Positions 25,795 through 35,117 are shown, numbered from the stretch's first letter. The stretch is 64,000 nucleotides of DNA from Pantoea sp. CCBC3-3-1 (GCF_007981265.1 NZ_CP034363.1:3038001-3102000), one strand, 5' to 3'. Translations and numbers: made by a program. Notes: generated by a model not told the origin, from the letters alone.

Positions 25795-26560
25795 TCCTGC
25801 CATTGGATCATTTGGTGATTAATAGCCATTTTGCGCTGGATGACAGCGCAAAGCTGTTTGCAGACCTGGGCTTCCACTTAACCCCGCGCGGATATCACAG
25901 CCTGGGGTCGATTAATCATCTGATCATGTTTGAGCATCATTTCTGGAGCTGATTGGTCTGCCAGATCAGCGCGACCCCTTGCGACGCGAACTCCTGGAGA
26001 GCCCGGTCGGTATTGATGGGTTAGTGTTTGCCACGACAGATGCCGCCCAAACTGAAAATACGCTACGTCAGTCAGGATTCGCCGTACAACCGGTACAACA
26101 CATCTCACGAGAGGTCGTCAGCGCTCAGGCCAGTGGCGAAGCACGCTTCAGCACGATGCGCCTGCAAGCCGGTAGCTTTAGCGCAGGTCGTGTTTACTTT
26201 TGTCAGCACCATACCCCTGAGTGGGTCTGGCGTGACGAATGGCTTCAGCCGGGCAGAATAAAGTCGCTGATTGTGGTCGCAAAAGAGGTTGTCGCCACCG
26301 CACAGCAATACGCGCGTCTTGGGCAAACCGATCTTTTACACGTCATCAGTCCAGCGGAATGGCACCAAGAATACGGTGTGCTGCTGCCGTTGGCGACTGA
26401 ACGTGAAAGCTGGTTTGCTGCCATACAGATTTCGGGGCGAGACCTGACACTGGTATCACAAGTGGCAGCAGCGATTGGCCTTCCGCATGAGCAGCGTACA
26501 GGACAACTTCGTGTTGCGATTCCGGCTCTGCAAATGGTGCTGGAGTTTACCGATGACTAA
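25791..26560 (+). pseudogene. VOC/glyoxalase-like gene with a single frameshift
   Basis: The frame from ATG 25791 (ILPLDHLVINSHFALDDSAK... SINHLIMFEHHF) is that of a Glyoxalase_3-type VOC protein, but it runs into TGA at 25950-25952. Sliding the frame after about 25930 restores the expected continuation LELIGLPDQRDPLRRELLES and the rest of the protein to 26560. One base appears to be missing between the codons for HH and LEL. The result is either a disrupted gene or a sequencing error in an otherwise intact operon; no other damage is seen. Both neighbours overlap it in ATGA style, which argues that the gene was recently intact. Confidence 0.8.
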
Positions 26561-28079
26561 CAAGACATTTTTAGACTGGCCAGAAAACCTCGGCGTGTTT
26601 CACGCCAGCCTGCGTGAAAGCGATCGGATCGCGTTTCTGATGCCGCAGGATGAGCGACAAAATACCATCACATTCCGCACGTTAAATACCCGTGCAGATG
26701 CCATCGGACTTGGCTTGCAACAGTACGGGTGGCCAGCAGGGAGCCGCGTTGCGCTTCTGGCACGTAACTCGATTGAGTATATTGCTTGCCTGCTGGGCAT
26801 CATGCGCGCGGGTTTGGTGGCGGTACCGATTAATTTTCGTTTTCCGGTTAGCACGATTGAACGCATTCTCACTGACAGCGGCAGCGAACTGCTGCTGGGT
26901 GACAGCGATCAACTTGCACGCGTCAGTACGGATTTGCCACAGGTAGCTTTTGGCAGCGCGCTGACTACGCTGGAACGTAACGGTGAATTCACCGCCTGGC
27001 TTCCCAAGGCCGATGATCTGGCTTTAATGCTCTATACCTCGGGTTCTACCGGCATGCCGAAAGGCGTTCGTTTAACCCACGCCAGTCACCGTTGGGTAGT
27101 ACAAACCCGGTTGACCGCGCAGGAACTGACGGGCGAGAAAGTGCTGATTGCGGCGCCCTTCTATCATATGAATGCCCTTGCGCTGGCGTTATTAACGCTC
27201 GCCAGCCATGTCACCACCGTCCTGCTGCCGCAATTTGAAGCCCGAGCCTATTTACAAGCGGTTGATCGCTACCGATGCAGTTGGCTGACGGCCGTCCCCC
27301 CCATGCTGGCGATGATGTTGCAGGAAAAAGCATTGTTAGCCTCAGTCGATCTCTCCTGCGTAAGGGTGATTCGCATGGGTTCAGCACCCGTCAGCGATAG
27401 CCTCTACAAGGCACTGCGTCAGTGGTTACCACAAGCGCGCATTATCAATGCGTATGGCACCACCGAGGCTGGACCGGTGGTCTTCAGTTCGCATCCTGAT
27501 GGTTTGCCAACACCGCCGGGATCACCGGGTTATCCTCATCCCGCCATTAGCGTGAGACTGCAGAGCAGAAAGGATAAACCCGCACAAGAAGGCGTATTAG
27601 AGATGAAAAGCCCAGCGCTGATGCTGGGATATCATCAACGGCCTGATGTCTCCCCTCCTTTTACATCTGACGGTTGGTACATCACAGGGGATGTTTTCCG
27701 CCGTGATGAGCAGGGGTTTTACTGGTTTGTCGGTCGCCATGATGACATGTTTGTCAGTGGTGGCGAAAACATCTGGCCTGGTGAGGTGGAAAAGTTGCTC
27801 GAAAGCCATCCGCAGGTACAACAAGCCTGTGTCGTACCGGTGACAGATGATATCAAAGGGCAAAAACCGGTTGCGTGGGTCATTCCACGCGCGGGTGAGC
27901 AACTGGATCCCCAAGCGCTTAAAGCATGGGCTTTAGCGCATGGACCCGCCTATCAGCATCCGCGTCATATCTGGCTGACCGACGGTTTCCCCCTTGCCGG
28001 AACCAATAAAGTGGACCGACGGGCATTGCAACTCACCGCTGAAGAGCGTGTGCAACAGAGGAAAGAGCATGGCGTTTAA
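26553..28079 (+). CDS. AMP-dependent acyl-CoA synthetase/ligase
   Basis: 508 residues of the ANL superfamily: P-loop LMLYTSGSTGMPKGVRLTHA (near residue 160), AYGTTEAGPV, YITGDVFRRDEQGFYWFVGR and the C-terminal lysine motif GTNKVDRRAL. It activates a carboxylic acid to its adenylate and CoA thioester. ATG 26553 (MTNKTFLDWPENLG) overlaps the previous stop by 8 bp; a longer frame at 26475 lies inside the VOC gene. The substrate cannot be told; with the hotdog thioesterase and the MDR reductase it suggests CoA-dependent breakdown of an imported acid. Confidence 0.9.
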   Translation: MTNKTFLDWPENLGVFHASLRESDRIAFLMPQDERQNTITFRTLNTRADAIGLGLQQYGWPAGSRVALLARNSIEYIACLLGIMRAGLVAVPINFRFPVSTIERILTDSGSELLLGDSDQLARVSTDLPQVAFGSALTTLERNGEFTAWLPKADDLALMLYTSGSTGMPKGVRLTHASHRWVVQTRLTAQELTGEKVLIAAPFYHMNALALALLTLASHVTTVLLPQFEARAYLQAVDRYRCSWLTAVPPMLAMMLQEKALLASVDLSCVRVIRMGSAPVSDSLYKALRQWLPQARIINAYGTTEAGPVVFSSHPDGLPTPPGSPGYPHPAISVRLQSRKDKPAQEGVLEMKSPALMLGYHQRPDVSPPFTSDGWYITGDVFRRDEQGFYWFVGRHDDMFVSGGENIWPGEVEKLLESHPQVQQACVVPVTDDIKGQKPVAWVIPRAGEQLDPQALKAWALAHGPAYQHPRHIWLTDGFPLAGTNKVDRRALQLTAEERVQQRKEHGV

Positions 28080-29691
28080 CTGGGAAAACCTTTATCTGAC
28101 CGCACGTACGCCTGTTTTTGCGCGCAACGTGGTTTCGACTTCGCATCCGCTGGCTGCCCAGGCAGGCAACCGAGTCCTGCTGGAGGGCGGTAATGCGGTA
28201 GATGCTGCTATCGCGACAGCAGCTACCTTAACCATCGTCGAGCCTGTATCTAATGGATTGGGCAGCGATGCCTTTGCGCTTGTCTGGGCAGATGGGCAAT
28301 TGCACGGTCTCAACGCGTCCGGCCCTGCCCCTGCCGCGTGGGATCTCAACTATTTCCGTCAACGTTATGGTGACAATGCCAGCGGACACGCAAATAGACC
28401 CGAACGCGGTTGGGACTCCGTTACTGTACCGGGAGCCATCGCCGGCTGGGATGCACTGCATCGCCGATTTGGCAAATTGCCCTTCTCCCGTTTAATGCAG
28501 AGCGCATTAGAGATCGCCGAGCGTGGCGTCACGGTCGCACCCATGGTGGCCAAGAAATGGCGGGCAGCCGTCCCGATTCTGGCGGAGCAGCCAGGTTTTG
28601 CAGACGCTTTTATGCCAAATGGCCGTGCGCCCCAAGTAGGGGAAGCGTTTCGTTTTTCTGCGGCGGCAAAAACGTTGGGCATTCTTGCTGACCAAGGCGC
28701 ACGAGCCTTCTATGAGGGAGAATTAGCCGAAAAAATTGTGAAGTGGGCACAAAAAACCGGCGGCAACCTGACATTAGAAGATTTACGTCGCTATCAGCCA
28801 GAATGGGTAACACCGGTCAGCCAGTCTTATCGTGGCTATGAGGTGCATGAAATCCCACCCAATGGACAGGGTATTGCCGCACTGATTGCGCTGGGCATTT
28901 TGGAAAACTTTGACCTTGCCAGCCTGCCGCTGGACAGCGTTGATAGCCAGCACTTACAAATCGAGGCCATGAAGCTGGCCTTTGCAGATGTCTACCGTTA
29001 TGTGGCTGACCCAACATCAATGGAAGTCACGCCCGAGCAGATGCTGGATCCCACCTATCTTAAACAGAGGGCTGCCCAGATTGATATTTCTCGCGCCAGC
29101 TTACCCGTGGCGGGGATCCCGCGCAGCGGTGGTACCGTTTATCTGACCACCACAGATGAGAGCGGCATGATGGTGTCCTTTATTCAGTCTAACTATATGG
29201 GCTTTGGTTCAGGCGTGGTGGTGCCGGAATATGGCATCAGCTTACAAAACCGGGGGGCAGGTTTTTCTAGCGATCCTAAATCAGCCAATGTGCTAGCGCC
29301 GGGTAAACGCCCTTTCCATACCATCATTCCGGCGTTCCTCACGCAAAATGGTCAGCCACAGATGAGTTTCGGCGTAATGGGCGGGGATATGCAGCCACAG
29401 GGGCATGTGCAAACGGTGGTTCGCATGCTGGATTATCAGCAACAACCGCAAGCTGCCTGCGATGCTCCACGCTGGAAAGTGAATCGCGATTTCACACTGG
29501 ACCTGGAAAACCGTTTTGACACTGATGTGACACAGCAACTAAAGGATCGCGGACATCAGTTGAAATCCATTTACGATCCCTACATGGATTTCGGTGCCGG
29601 GCAGTTTATCTGGCGACTTTCAGAGAGTCCTGACCACGGCTATGTCGCGGCCAGCGACAGCCGACGTGATGGGCAAGCGCTAGGATTTTAA
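28069..29691 (+). CDS. Gamma-glutamyltransferase family protein (cytoplasmic type)
   Basis: 540 residues of the Ntn-hydrolase GGT family: FARNVVSTSHPLAAQAGNRV, GGNAVDAAIATAATLTIVEP, GLGSDAFALVW, and the autoprocessing site SGGTVYLTTTDESG, where Thr356 should become the N-terminal nucleophile of the small subunit. There is no signal peptide, unlike enteric Ggt, so it acts in the cytoplasm as in YwrD-like proteins. Family members cleave or transfer gamma-glutamyl groups of glutathione and its S-conjugates, or act as acylases. Last gene of the operon; its ATG overlaps the ligase stop by 11 bp. Confidence 0.88.
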   Translation: MAFNWENLYLTARTPVFARNVVSTSHPLAAQAGNRVLLEGGNAVDAAIATAATLTIVEPVSNGLGSDAFALVWADGQLHGLNASGPAPAAWDLNYFRQRYGDNASGHANRPERGWDSVTVPGAIAGWDALHRRFGKLPFSRLMQSALEIAERGVTVAPMVAKKWRAAVPILAEQPGFADAFMPNGRAPQVGEAFRFSAAAKTLGILADQGARAFYEGELAEKIVKWAQKTGGNLTLEDLRRYQPEWVTPVSQSYRGYEVHEIPPNGQGIAALIALGILENFDLASLPLDSVDSQHLQIEAMKLAFADVYRYVADPTSMEVTPEQMLDPTYLKQRAAQIDISRASLPVAGIPRSGGTVYLTTTDESGMMVSFIQSNYMGFGSGVVVPEYGISLQNRGAGFSSDPKSANVLAPGKRPFHTIIPAFLTQNGQPQMSFGVMGGDMQPQGHVQTVVRMLDYQQQPQAACDAPRWKVNRDFTLDLENRFDTDVTQQLKDRGHQLKSIYDPYMDFGAGQFIWRLSESPDHGYVAASDSRRDGQALGF

Positions 29692-29741
29692 GATCAGCGC
29701 GGCACACATTTTGGCCTGCAGTACCCAGCTTTCAGAACGGT

Positions 29742-31040
29742 TCACTGCAGACCCAAATGGCCGCGTAAAGTGTCGTGTTCATAGGCTTCCCTGAAAATTC
29801 CTCTTTCCTGTAAAAGTGGAATAACGTGATTAAAAAAGGCCTCTGCCGCCCCGGGCCAGGGTGGCATGATCACAAATCCATCCACTGCACGCTGCTGGTA
29901 CCAAAGCGCCATGCGCTCTGCGAGGCTTTCAGCCGTGCCTGCCACAATAAAGCCACTTCTCGCTATCCATTTCGTGAACTGACGCAGCGTCATGCCCTGC
30001 TCTCTTGCGTGATCCAGCATCGGAGCAAAACGTTCACGCCGACTTAGATGGGGGAGAATATCCGGCATGGCTTCATCCAGTGAGTGTTGTGACCAGTCAT
30101 AATCCATGGTGTTTGAAAGGTGCGTCAGCGTCGCCAGGGGATGATGCAACTGACTGAGTTCAGCCAGTAACTCGTCTGCTTCCTTTTGTGTCGCCCCGAT
30201 AATCGGCTGCAACCCCGGCAATACTTTTAGGCTATTGGCGGAGCGTCCATACTGCACAACTTTGGCTTTGATTGCTGCGTAGTAGGCTTGCGCTGCAGCA
30301 AGACTGGGCTTTTCCGAAGCAAAAATGGCGTCCGCGCGCTGGGCCGCCAGCTCGGTAAAGGCCCCTGACCCACCAGCCTGAATCGTTACCGGGCGGCCCT
30401 GTGGAGCGCGCGAGAGGTTTAACGGTCCTTGCACGTTGAACCATTTGTTGCTGATGTCAGCGTAATGAATTTTACGGGCATCGGCATAAATTCCCTTTTC
30501 TCGATCGCCCACTATGGCACCATCCTCCCAGCTGTCCCATAAGCGGAACACCGCTTCAATAAAGGAATCGGCCTTATGGTAGCGTTGATCATGGCTCAGC
30601 AACGGCACCCCAAAGTTCCTGGCTTCACCTCCGCTGGTTGAAGTCACCACATTCCACCCTGCTCGGCCTTGAGAGAGATGGTCAAGCGTCGCCAGCGTGC
30701 GTGCCGCCGCAAACGGGCTAGCGAAGGAACTTGAGATCGTTCCCGCGAGGCCGATCTTTTCCGTGACCGCACTCAATGCAGAGAGCACCGAAAAAGGATC
30801 GGGCCGTTCGGTGACACGGTGGGTGACGGCTTCGGCAAAATGATTGCCATAGATATCATCGACCGACAATTTATCGGCCATAAACACCAGATCAAACTTT
30901 GCCTGCTCGGCTTGCATCGCCAACGCTTTGAGCTGTTTGAAATCAGCGGGATGCGGTACAGGTTGAGATGAGGGCATACGCCAACCCGCATAATGGCAAC
31001 CGGTGGTTTCGAGAAACAAGGCGAGGTGTAAAGAGGACAT
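29742..31040 (-). CDS. LLM-class monooxygenase of the NtaA/SnaA/DszA/YtnJ group
   Basis: 432 residues of the FMNH2-dependent group that oxidises nitrilotriacetate, pristinamycin, dibenzothiophene sulfone or S-substituted N-acetylcysteines. Signatures: HPADFKQLKALAMQAEQAKF, FMADKLS, FAAARTLATLDHLSQGRAGW followed by NVVTS, HEGRYF-like HDQRYHKADSFIEAVFRLWD, and RPVTIQAGGSGAFTELAAQR. It lies 2 bp behind a cystine-type ABC transporter, as YtnJ (CmoJ) lies with TcyJKLMN in Bacillus, so a role in C-S cleavage of S-alkylcysteine derivatives is likely but inferred. Convergent with the gamma-glutamyltransferase gene. Confidence 0.85.
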   Translation of the reverse strand: MSSLHLALFLETTGCHYAGWRMPSSQPVPHPADFKQLKALAMQAEQAKFDLVFMADKLSVDDIYGNHFAEAVTHRVTERPDPFSVLSALSAVTEKIGLAGTISSSFASPFAAARTLATLDHLSQGRAGWNVVTSTSGGEARNFGVPLLSHDQRYHKADSFIEAVFRLWDSWEDGAIVGDREKGIYADARKIHYADISNKWFNVQGPLNLSRAPQGRPVTIQAGGSGAFTELAAQRADAIFASEKPSLAAAQAYYAAIKAKVVQYGRSANSLKVLPGLQPIIGATQKEADELLAELSQLHHPLATLTHLSNTMDYDWSQHSLDEAMPDILPHLSRRERFAPMLDHAREQGMTLRQFTKWIARSGFIVAGTAESLAERMALWYQQRAVDGFVIMPPWPGAAEAFFNHVIPLLQERGIFREAYEHDTLRGHLGLQ

Positions 31041-31042
31041 GA

Positions 31043-31834
31043 TTAATTCTGCCCTCCTGCTGGCGCGTGACTGAGGTCCTGATCAAACCATTTTTCCGAA
31101 ATGGATTTTAGCGTACCGTCATTACGCAATTGGTCGAGCGCAGCATCCACTTTTTTCCGTAACTTGTCTCCTTGCGCATCTTTGCGGAACGGCAATGCCA
31201 CCTGACGCACGCCAAAAGGCTCGCCTACGACTTTAAGTGGCAGTCTTTTTTGTTTGATTTGTCCCAGCAGGATGACCTGGCCTGAAATAAATGCATCGGC
31301 TTTACCTTGCGCGACCGCATTCACCACCACGTCCCTGCCTTCATAGGTCACCAGATTGATTTTATGCTCAGGATCTGACTCCTTTAATACGTTGGCGTAG
31401 TTAGAACCCAGTTCCGCTGCCACGGTTTTACCGTTCAAATCGCTCAGGCCATGCACCCAGTTATTGTTTTTACTGACTGCAAGCTGTGCCGCTGAATAGT
31501 AATAAGGTGTGGAAAAATTATAGGCTTTACGACGTTCTGGTGTGTCGGCGAAGTTACCCACGGTATCCACTTTTCCGGTCTGGAGAGAGCCCAGCACACC
31601 GACCCAATCTGAAGTAACCCACTCAACTTTGAGTCCCGCTTTCTTCGCGACCGCATTCAGCACATCGACGCTGAAGCCCTTAAGCTCACCGCCTTCCTTA
31701 AAGTAGTGTGGGTAACCATCTGGTGTCGCACCCACACGCAATACATCCTGAGCATCGCTCGTCTGCTTACTTTGATCGCATGCGCTCAACAACACTGCTG
31801 CACACAGGCACATCACCAATCCGCCTAACTTCAT
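31043..31834 (-). CDS. Polar amino acid/cystine-type binding lipoprotein
   Basis: 263 residues with a lipoprotein signal (lipobox LLSAC, Cys19) and the SBP_bac_3 fold: LRVGATPDGYPHYFKEGGELKGFSVDV, VEWVTSDWVGVLGSLQTGKVDTV, FADTPERRKAYNFSTPYYYS and LNGKTVAAELGSNYANVLKE. It belongs with the permease at 31848 and the ATPase at 32533. Closest in character to FliY/TcyJ-type cystine binders; an S-substituted cysteine is a reasonable ligand given the monooxygenase neighbour. Confidence 0.9.
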   Translation of the reverse strand: MKLGGLVMCLCAAVLLSACDQSKQTSDAQDVLRVGATPDGYPHYFKEGGELKGFSVDVLNAVAKKAGLKVEWVTSDWVGVLGSLQTGKVDTVGNFADTPERRKAYNFSTPYYYSAAQLAVSKNNNWVHGLSDLNGKTVAAELGSNYANVLKESDPEHKINLVTYEGRDVVVNAVAQGKADAFISGQVILLGQIKQKRLPLKVVGEPFGVRQVALPFRKDAQGDKLRKKVDAALDQLRNDGTLKSISEKWFDQDLSHAPAGGQN

Positions 31835-31847
31835 ACCGACTCCTGAA

Positions 31848-32516
31848 TTATTGTTGATAGGGTTTGCCCAGATGGGTTTCCAGTTGCCGCTGCAGTAATG
31901 AGAGCAGGAAGGTCACTCCCCAATAGACCAATGCAACAGCGGTATAAGCTTCGAAGAATTTAAGCGAGGCAGTGGCTTCAAGTTTTCCTGCCGACAGCAA
32001 CTCGGTGACACCGAGTGTAAAAGCCAGTGAGGAGTTTTTAATCAGCCCGATATACATGTTGCCTGTTGCCGGGATCGCATTGCGACAAATTTGCGGAAAC
32101 AAAATGCGCCAGCAAGCAACGGGTAGGCTTAAGCCGCTAGCCAGTGCAGCTTCAATTTGCCCGCGGTCCACTGAATCAATCCCCGCGCGGAATATCTCAG
32201 CCAAATATGCAGCAGTGTTAAAACTCAATCCGGCGATAACCGCGTAAACGGGCCCAACGGAATTCAATACTGGAAATAGTTGTGGCAAACCAAAATAGAT
32301 AATCAGTAATTGAACCAGTACTGGAGTGCCTCTGAAAAAGGAAATATACAGCCGAGCGACACCACGCAGTAGCTTTCCGCCACGCAGCATGAGTGCGAGT
32401 AGCAAACCCAGTAAGGTGGCTACAATGATTGAAGCTCCCGAGATCAGCAAAGTGATTGGCAGATAGCCCAGAATGGCGGGAATCAATTTGAACATATAGA
32501 TCAGGTCAAAATTCAT
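31848..32516 (-). CDS. Polar amino acid ABC transporter permease
   Basis: 222 residues of the HisM/GlnP/TcyL family: SGASIIVATLLGLLLALMLR, YISFFRGTPVLVQLLIIYFG, EIFRAGIDSVDRGQIEAALA, FPQICRNAIPATGNMYIGLIKNSSL (coupling loop; written here in overlapping pieces). It sits 13 bp from the binding protein gene and 16 bp from the ATPase gene. Confidence 0.92.
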   Translation of the reverse strand: MNFDLIYMFKLIPAILGYLPITLLISGASIIVATLLGLLLALMLRGGKLLRGVARLYISFFRGTPVLVQLLIIYFGLPQLFPVLNSVGPVYAVIAGLSFNTAAYLAEIFRAGIDSVDRGQIEAALASGLSLPVACWRILFPQICRNAIPATGNMYIGLIKNSSLAFTLGVTELLSAGKLEATASLKFFEAYTAVALVYWGVTFLLSLLQRQLETHLGKPYQQ

Positions 32517-32532
32517 GGTCTAGTTTCCTGAC

Positions 32533-33285
32533 TTATATTTCGTAGTCGTTTACAAAGGCGTCAATTCGGCTTCCCACATCACCTTGAATGATCTCATCGG
32601 GTGCACCCTGAGCGATGATTCTGCCTTGCTCCATAAAAAAGAGCCGATCTGAAATTTCTCGGGCAAAATTCATTTCATGAGTCACGATAGCCAGGGTGAT
32701 ATTCTGCGTCGCAATTTCGGCAATCAGTTTTAATATGCCGCGGCGCATTTCAGGATCGAGTGAGGAAGTGGGCTCATCCATCAGAATGACTTCAGGTTCC
32801 AGACTGAGCGCACGTGCAATTCCCACCCGCTGCTGTTGCCCTCCCGATAACATCGCCGGATATGATGACGCTTTATCATGCAGCCCGACACGATGGAGAT
32901 ATTCCAGGGCTTTTTCATCCGCTTCCTTGCGACCTAGTTTTTTAGCGAAACGCAGGACCTCAGTAATATTTTCCTGTGCGGTTTTATTTCGAAAAAGATT
33001 GTAATGCTGGAATACCATTGAGTTTTTACTGCGCAGCGTATTGATCTGTTTTCGCTGGACATGCTGTGCATCTATAGATGCGTTACCGATTGAAATCTTC
33101 CCCGAATCGGGCAGGACCAGAAGATTCAACGTACGTAAAAGCGTGGACTTTCCCGAACCTGACGGGCCAATGATGGAAACCACCTCTCGTGGTTGCACAT
33201 CGAAACTGATATTGTCGAGTGCCTGGAAGCCGCGAAACGATTTACTTATCCCTGAGACATTTATCATTGATTTATCGGCATACAT
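32533..33285 (-). CDS. Polar amino acid ABC transporter ATP-binding protein
   Basis: 250 residues: Walker A GPSGSGKSTLL, MVFQHYNLFRNKTAQENI, signature [15 protein letters not shown], Walker B VILMDEPTSSLDPEMRRG. An internal ATG at 33267 (MINVSGISKSF) is an alternative start; neither has a strong ribosome site. It follows the M20 hydrolase gene after 105 bp, which may hold a separate promoter. Confidence 0.92.
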   Translation of the reverse strand: MYADKSMINVSGISKSFRGFQALDNISFDVQPREVVSIIGPSGSGKSTLLRTLNLLVLPDSGKISIGNASIDAQHVQRKQINTLRSKNSMVFQHYNLFRNKTAQENITEVLRFAKKLGRKEADEKALEYLHRVGLHDKASSYPAMLSGGQQQRVGIARALSLEPEVILMDEPTSSLDPEMRRGILKLIAEIATQNITLAIVTHEMNFAREISDRLFFMEQGRIIAQGAPDEIIQGDVGSRIDAFVNDYEI

Positions 33286-33390
33286 TAAGAGTCAGCAGCC
33301 GATTATCAACAGGTCATTAAATCAGACAAAATGCTTAATAGTGCGAAGCATATGTTTTAATTTGCTAACGCATATTAAGTTAACGAGAAT

Positions 33391-34629
33391 TTACTCGCTT
33401 TCATTCGCCGCAATGATAATCGTTCGAAAGAGTGTATTAGCCCCTTTCTCTGACCATTCTGGCAAAATAGCTTCTGCCTCGTTGTGGCTAATCCCTTTTA
33501 CACAAGGAATAAAAATAATAGCCGTGGGTGCTACATGTTGAATATAACAAGCATCATGGCCGGCCCCGGAGACCATATTGCTATGACTGAACCCCAAATG
33601 TTCCACCGCCTTTTCAATGCGAGCCACACAACACTGATCAAACTTAATCGGTGCATAATCAAAAATTTTCTCAACGTGAACTGTCAGATGACGATGGGAT
33701 AATGTGTTCAGTGCATCATGCAAACCTGATTCCATGACTTCCAGACTCTTTGATTCAGGATGACGAAACTCAACGGTGAAGAAAACTTCACCCGGTACAA
33801 CGTTACGGGAATTAGGCACCACCCGAGACATGCCAATTGTACCCCGACCATCCTTGCCGCTTTGTTGTGCAATCTTCTCGACAGCCAGCACAATTTCCGC
33901 AAAACCGCACATCGCATCCTGACGTAAATCCATTGGTGTGGTGCCCGCATGCGCGGCAAAACCCTGAAGGGTGACTTCAAACCATCGCTGCCCCATGGCG
34001 GCATGAACAATACCAATATCCGTGCGAGTTTTTTCGAGGATCGGGCCTTGTTCAATATGCAATTCATAGCAGGCATGAAGGTCAATTGGTTGTACTTTGT
34101 GACGACCTTGATAGCCGATCGTTTCCAACGCCTCAGCAACGGAGATACCCGCACTATCCAGGCGGCTCAGTGCAAAGGCCTTAGAGAAGACACCGGCCCA
34201 AACTCCCGAGGCCAACATGGCTGGCGCAAATCGCGCGCCCTCTTCATTGGTCCAGTTAACCAGCAGAATATCGCGCTCGGTTTGGATTTCGTGATCATTG
34301 AGGGTGCGCAACACCTCCAACCCGGCCAGTACGCCATAGACACCATCATAATTGCCTCCCTGCGGTTGTGAATCAGCATGAGAGCAGATCATGACGGGCG
34401 CCAGCCCGGCATTTTTACCGGGGCGTCTGATGAACATGCTACCCAACTCATCAATCTCGCAGGAAAAACCCGCTTCAGCGGCCCAGCGCTTCAGGGTATC
34501 TCGCCCCTGACGGTCTTCTTCACTTAGCGTAAGACGCGTCACACCGCCAGCAGGGGTCGCACCAAAAGTGGCAAAGGTTTCGAGGGATTGCCACAGTCGT
34601 TGCGCGTTGATACGGGCTGTGATACTCAT
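33391..34629 (-). CDS. M20-family Zn hydrolase, N-carbamoyl-L-amino acid hydrolase type (AtcC-like)
   Basis: 412 residues of the allantoate/N-carbamoyl-amino-acid amidohydrolase group. Metal ligands are in ICSHADSQPQGGNYDG (His and Asp), LVNWTNEEGARF (Glu-Glu pair), ELHIEQGPILE (His) and, near the end, SGAGHDA (His). The dimerisation domain contains GFAAHAGTTPMDLRQDA. Its ATG overlaps the stop of the thiazoline hydrolase gene (ATGA). In Pseudomonas the AtcB-AtcC pair converts L-2-amino-thiazoline-4-carboxylate to N-carbamoyl-L-cysteine and then to L-cysteine, CO2 and ammonia; the same pairing here makes this the likely second step. Confidence 0.85.
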   Translation of the reverse strand: MSITARINAQRLWQSLETFATFGATPAGGVTRLTLSEEDRQGRDTLKRWAAEAGFSCEIDELGSMFIRRPGKNAGLAPVMICSHADSQPQGGNYDGVYGVLAGLEVLRTLNDHEIQTERDILLVNWTNEEGARFAPAMLASGVWAGVFSKAFALSRLDSAGISVAEALETIGYQGRHKVQPIDLHACYELHIEQGPILEKTRTDIGIVHAAMGQRWFEVTLQGFAAHAGTTPMDLRQDAMCGFAEIVLAVEKIAQQSGKDGRGTIGMSRVVPNSRNVVPGEVFFTVEFRHPESKSLEVMESGLHDALNTLSHRHLTVHVEKIFDYAPIKFDQCCVARIEKAVEHLGFSHSNMVSGAGHDACYIQHVAPTAIIFIPCVKGISHNEAEAILPEWSEKGANTLFRTIIIAANESE

Positions 34630-35105
34630 GATTTTACCCGATAGCGAAAGTCACAACGCGGCGCACCAGACATCACTGTGGTGGTGCGCGTTAGCTCAAC
34701 TTCAGGTGCATAACCGACAATAAACTTGTCATCCCGCGCACAAGAAAGGAGATGCCCAATCTCGCCTAAGCCCATCTCGTGATACATCTCGGCATAGCGA
34801 CAGCGGGTGACGTCATAGTTATAGCGTTGCCCGTCGTCATCGAGCACTTTAACGTCTAATGCATTGTCTTTTTCCCAGAGATATTGCAGATTGACGAAAC
34901 TTCGCAGATCTGCCTTTTTGGGCTCTTTTTTGGCAAACTCTTGCCCCGCCTGGATAGCCGCGCTTTCAATGGCTTCTCCAATCAGCGCTTGCGCCTGAGC
35001 CTTCCCGAGCTCTCGCACCAGGACGTCATAAATCGGTTTGATAATTTCGGCTTCAATCTTACGCCGGGCAAGAATGCCCAGCTCTTCGTTTTGATGACAA
35101 CTCAT
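34626..35105 (-). CDS. L-2-amino-thiazoline-4-carboxylic acid hydrolase (AtcB-like)
   Basis: 159 residues matching the L-ATC hydrolase family: an N-terminal helix with ARRKIEAEIIKPIYDVLVRE, then YNYDVTRCRYAEMYHEMGLG, LLSCARDDKFIVGYAPEVEL and the end GAPRCDFRYRVKS. The conserved cysteines and the TRCRYAE signature are in place. The enzyme opens the thiazoline ring to give N-carbamoyl-L-cysteine; the M20 protein encoded next would finish the path to L-cysteine. ATC forms chemically from cystine and cyanide, so cyanide-adduct recycling is also conceivable. The gene lies 12 bp after a branched-chain-type binding protein. Confidence 0.82.
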   Translation of the reverse strand: MSCHQNEELGILARRKIEAEIIKPIYDVLVRELGKAQAQALIGEAIESAAIQAGQEFAKKEPKKADLRSFVNLQYLWEKDNALDVKVLDDDGQRYNYDVTRCRYAEMYHEMGLGEIGHLLSCARDDKFIVGYAPEVELTRTTTVMSGAPRCDFRYRVKS

Positions 35106-35117
35106 TATGTTCTCCCG

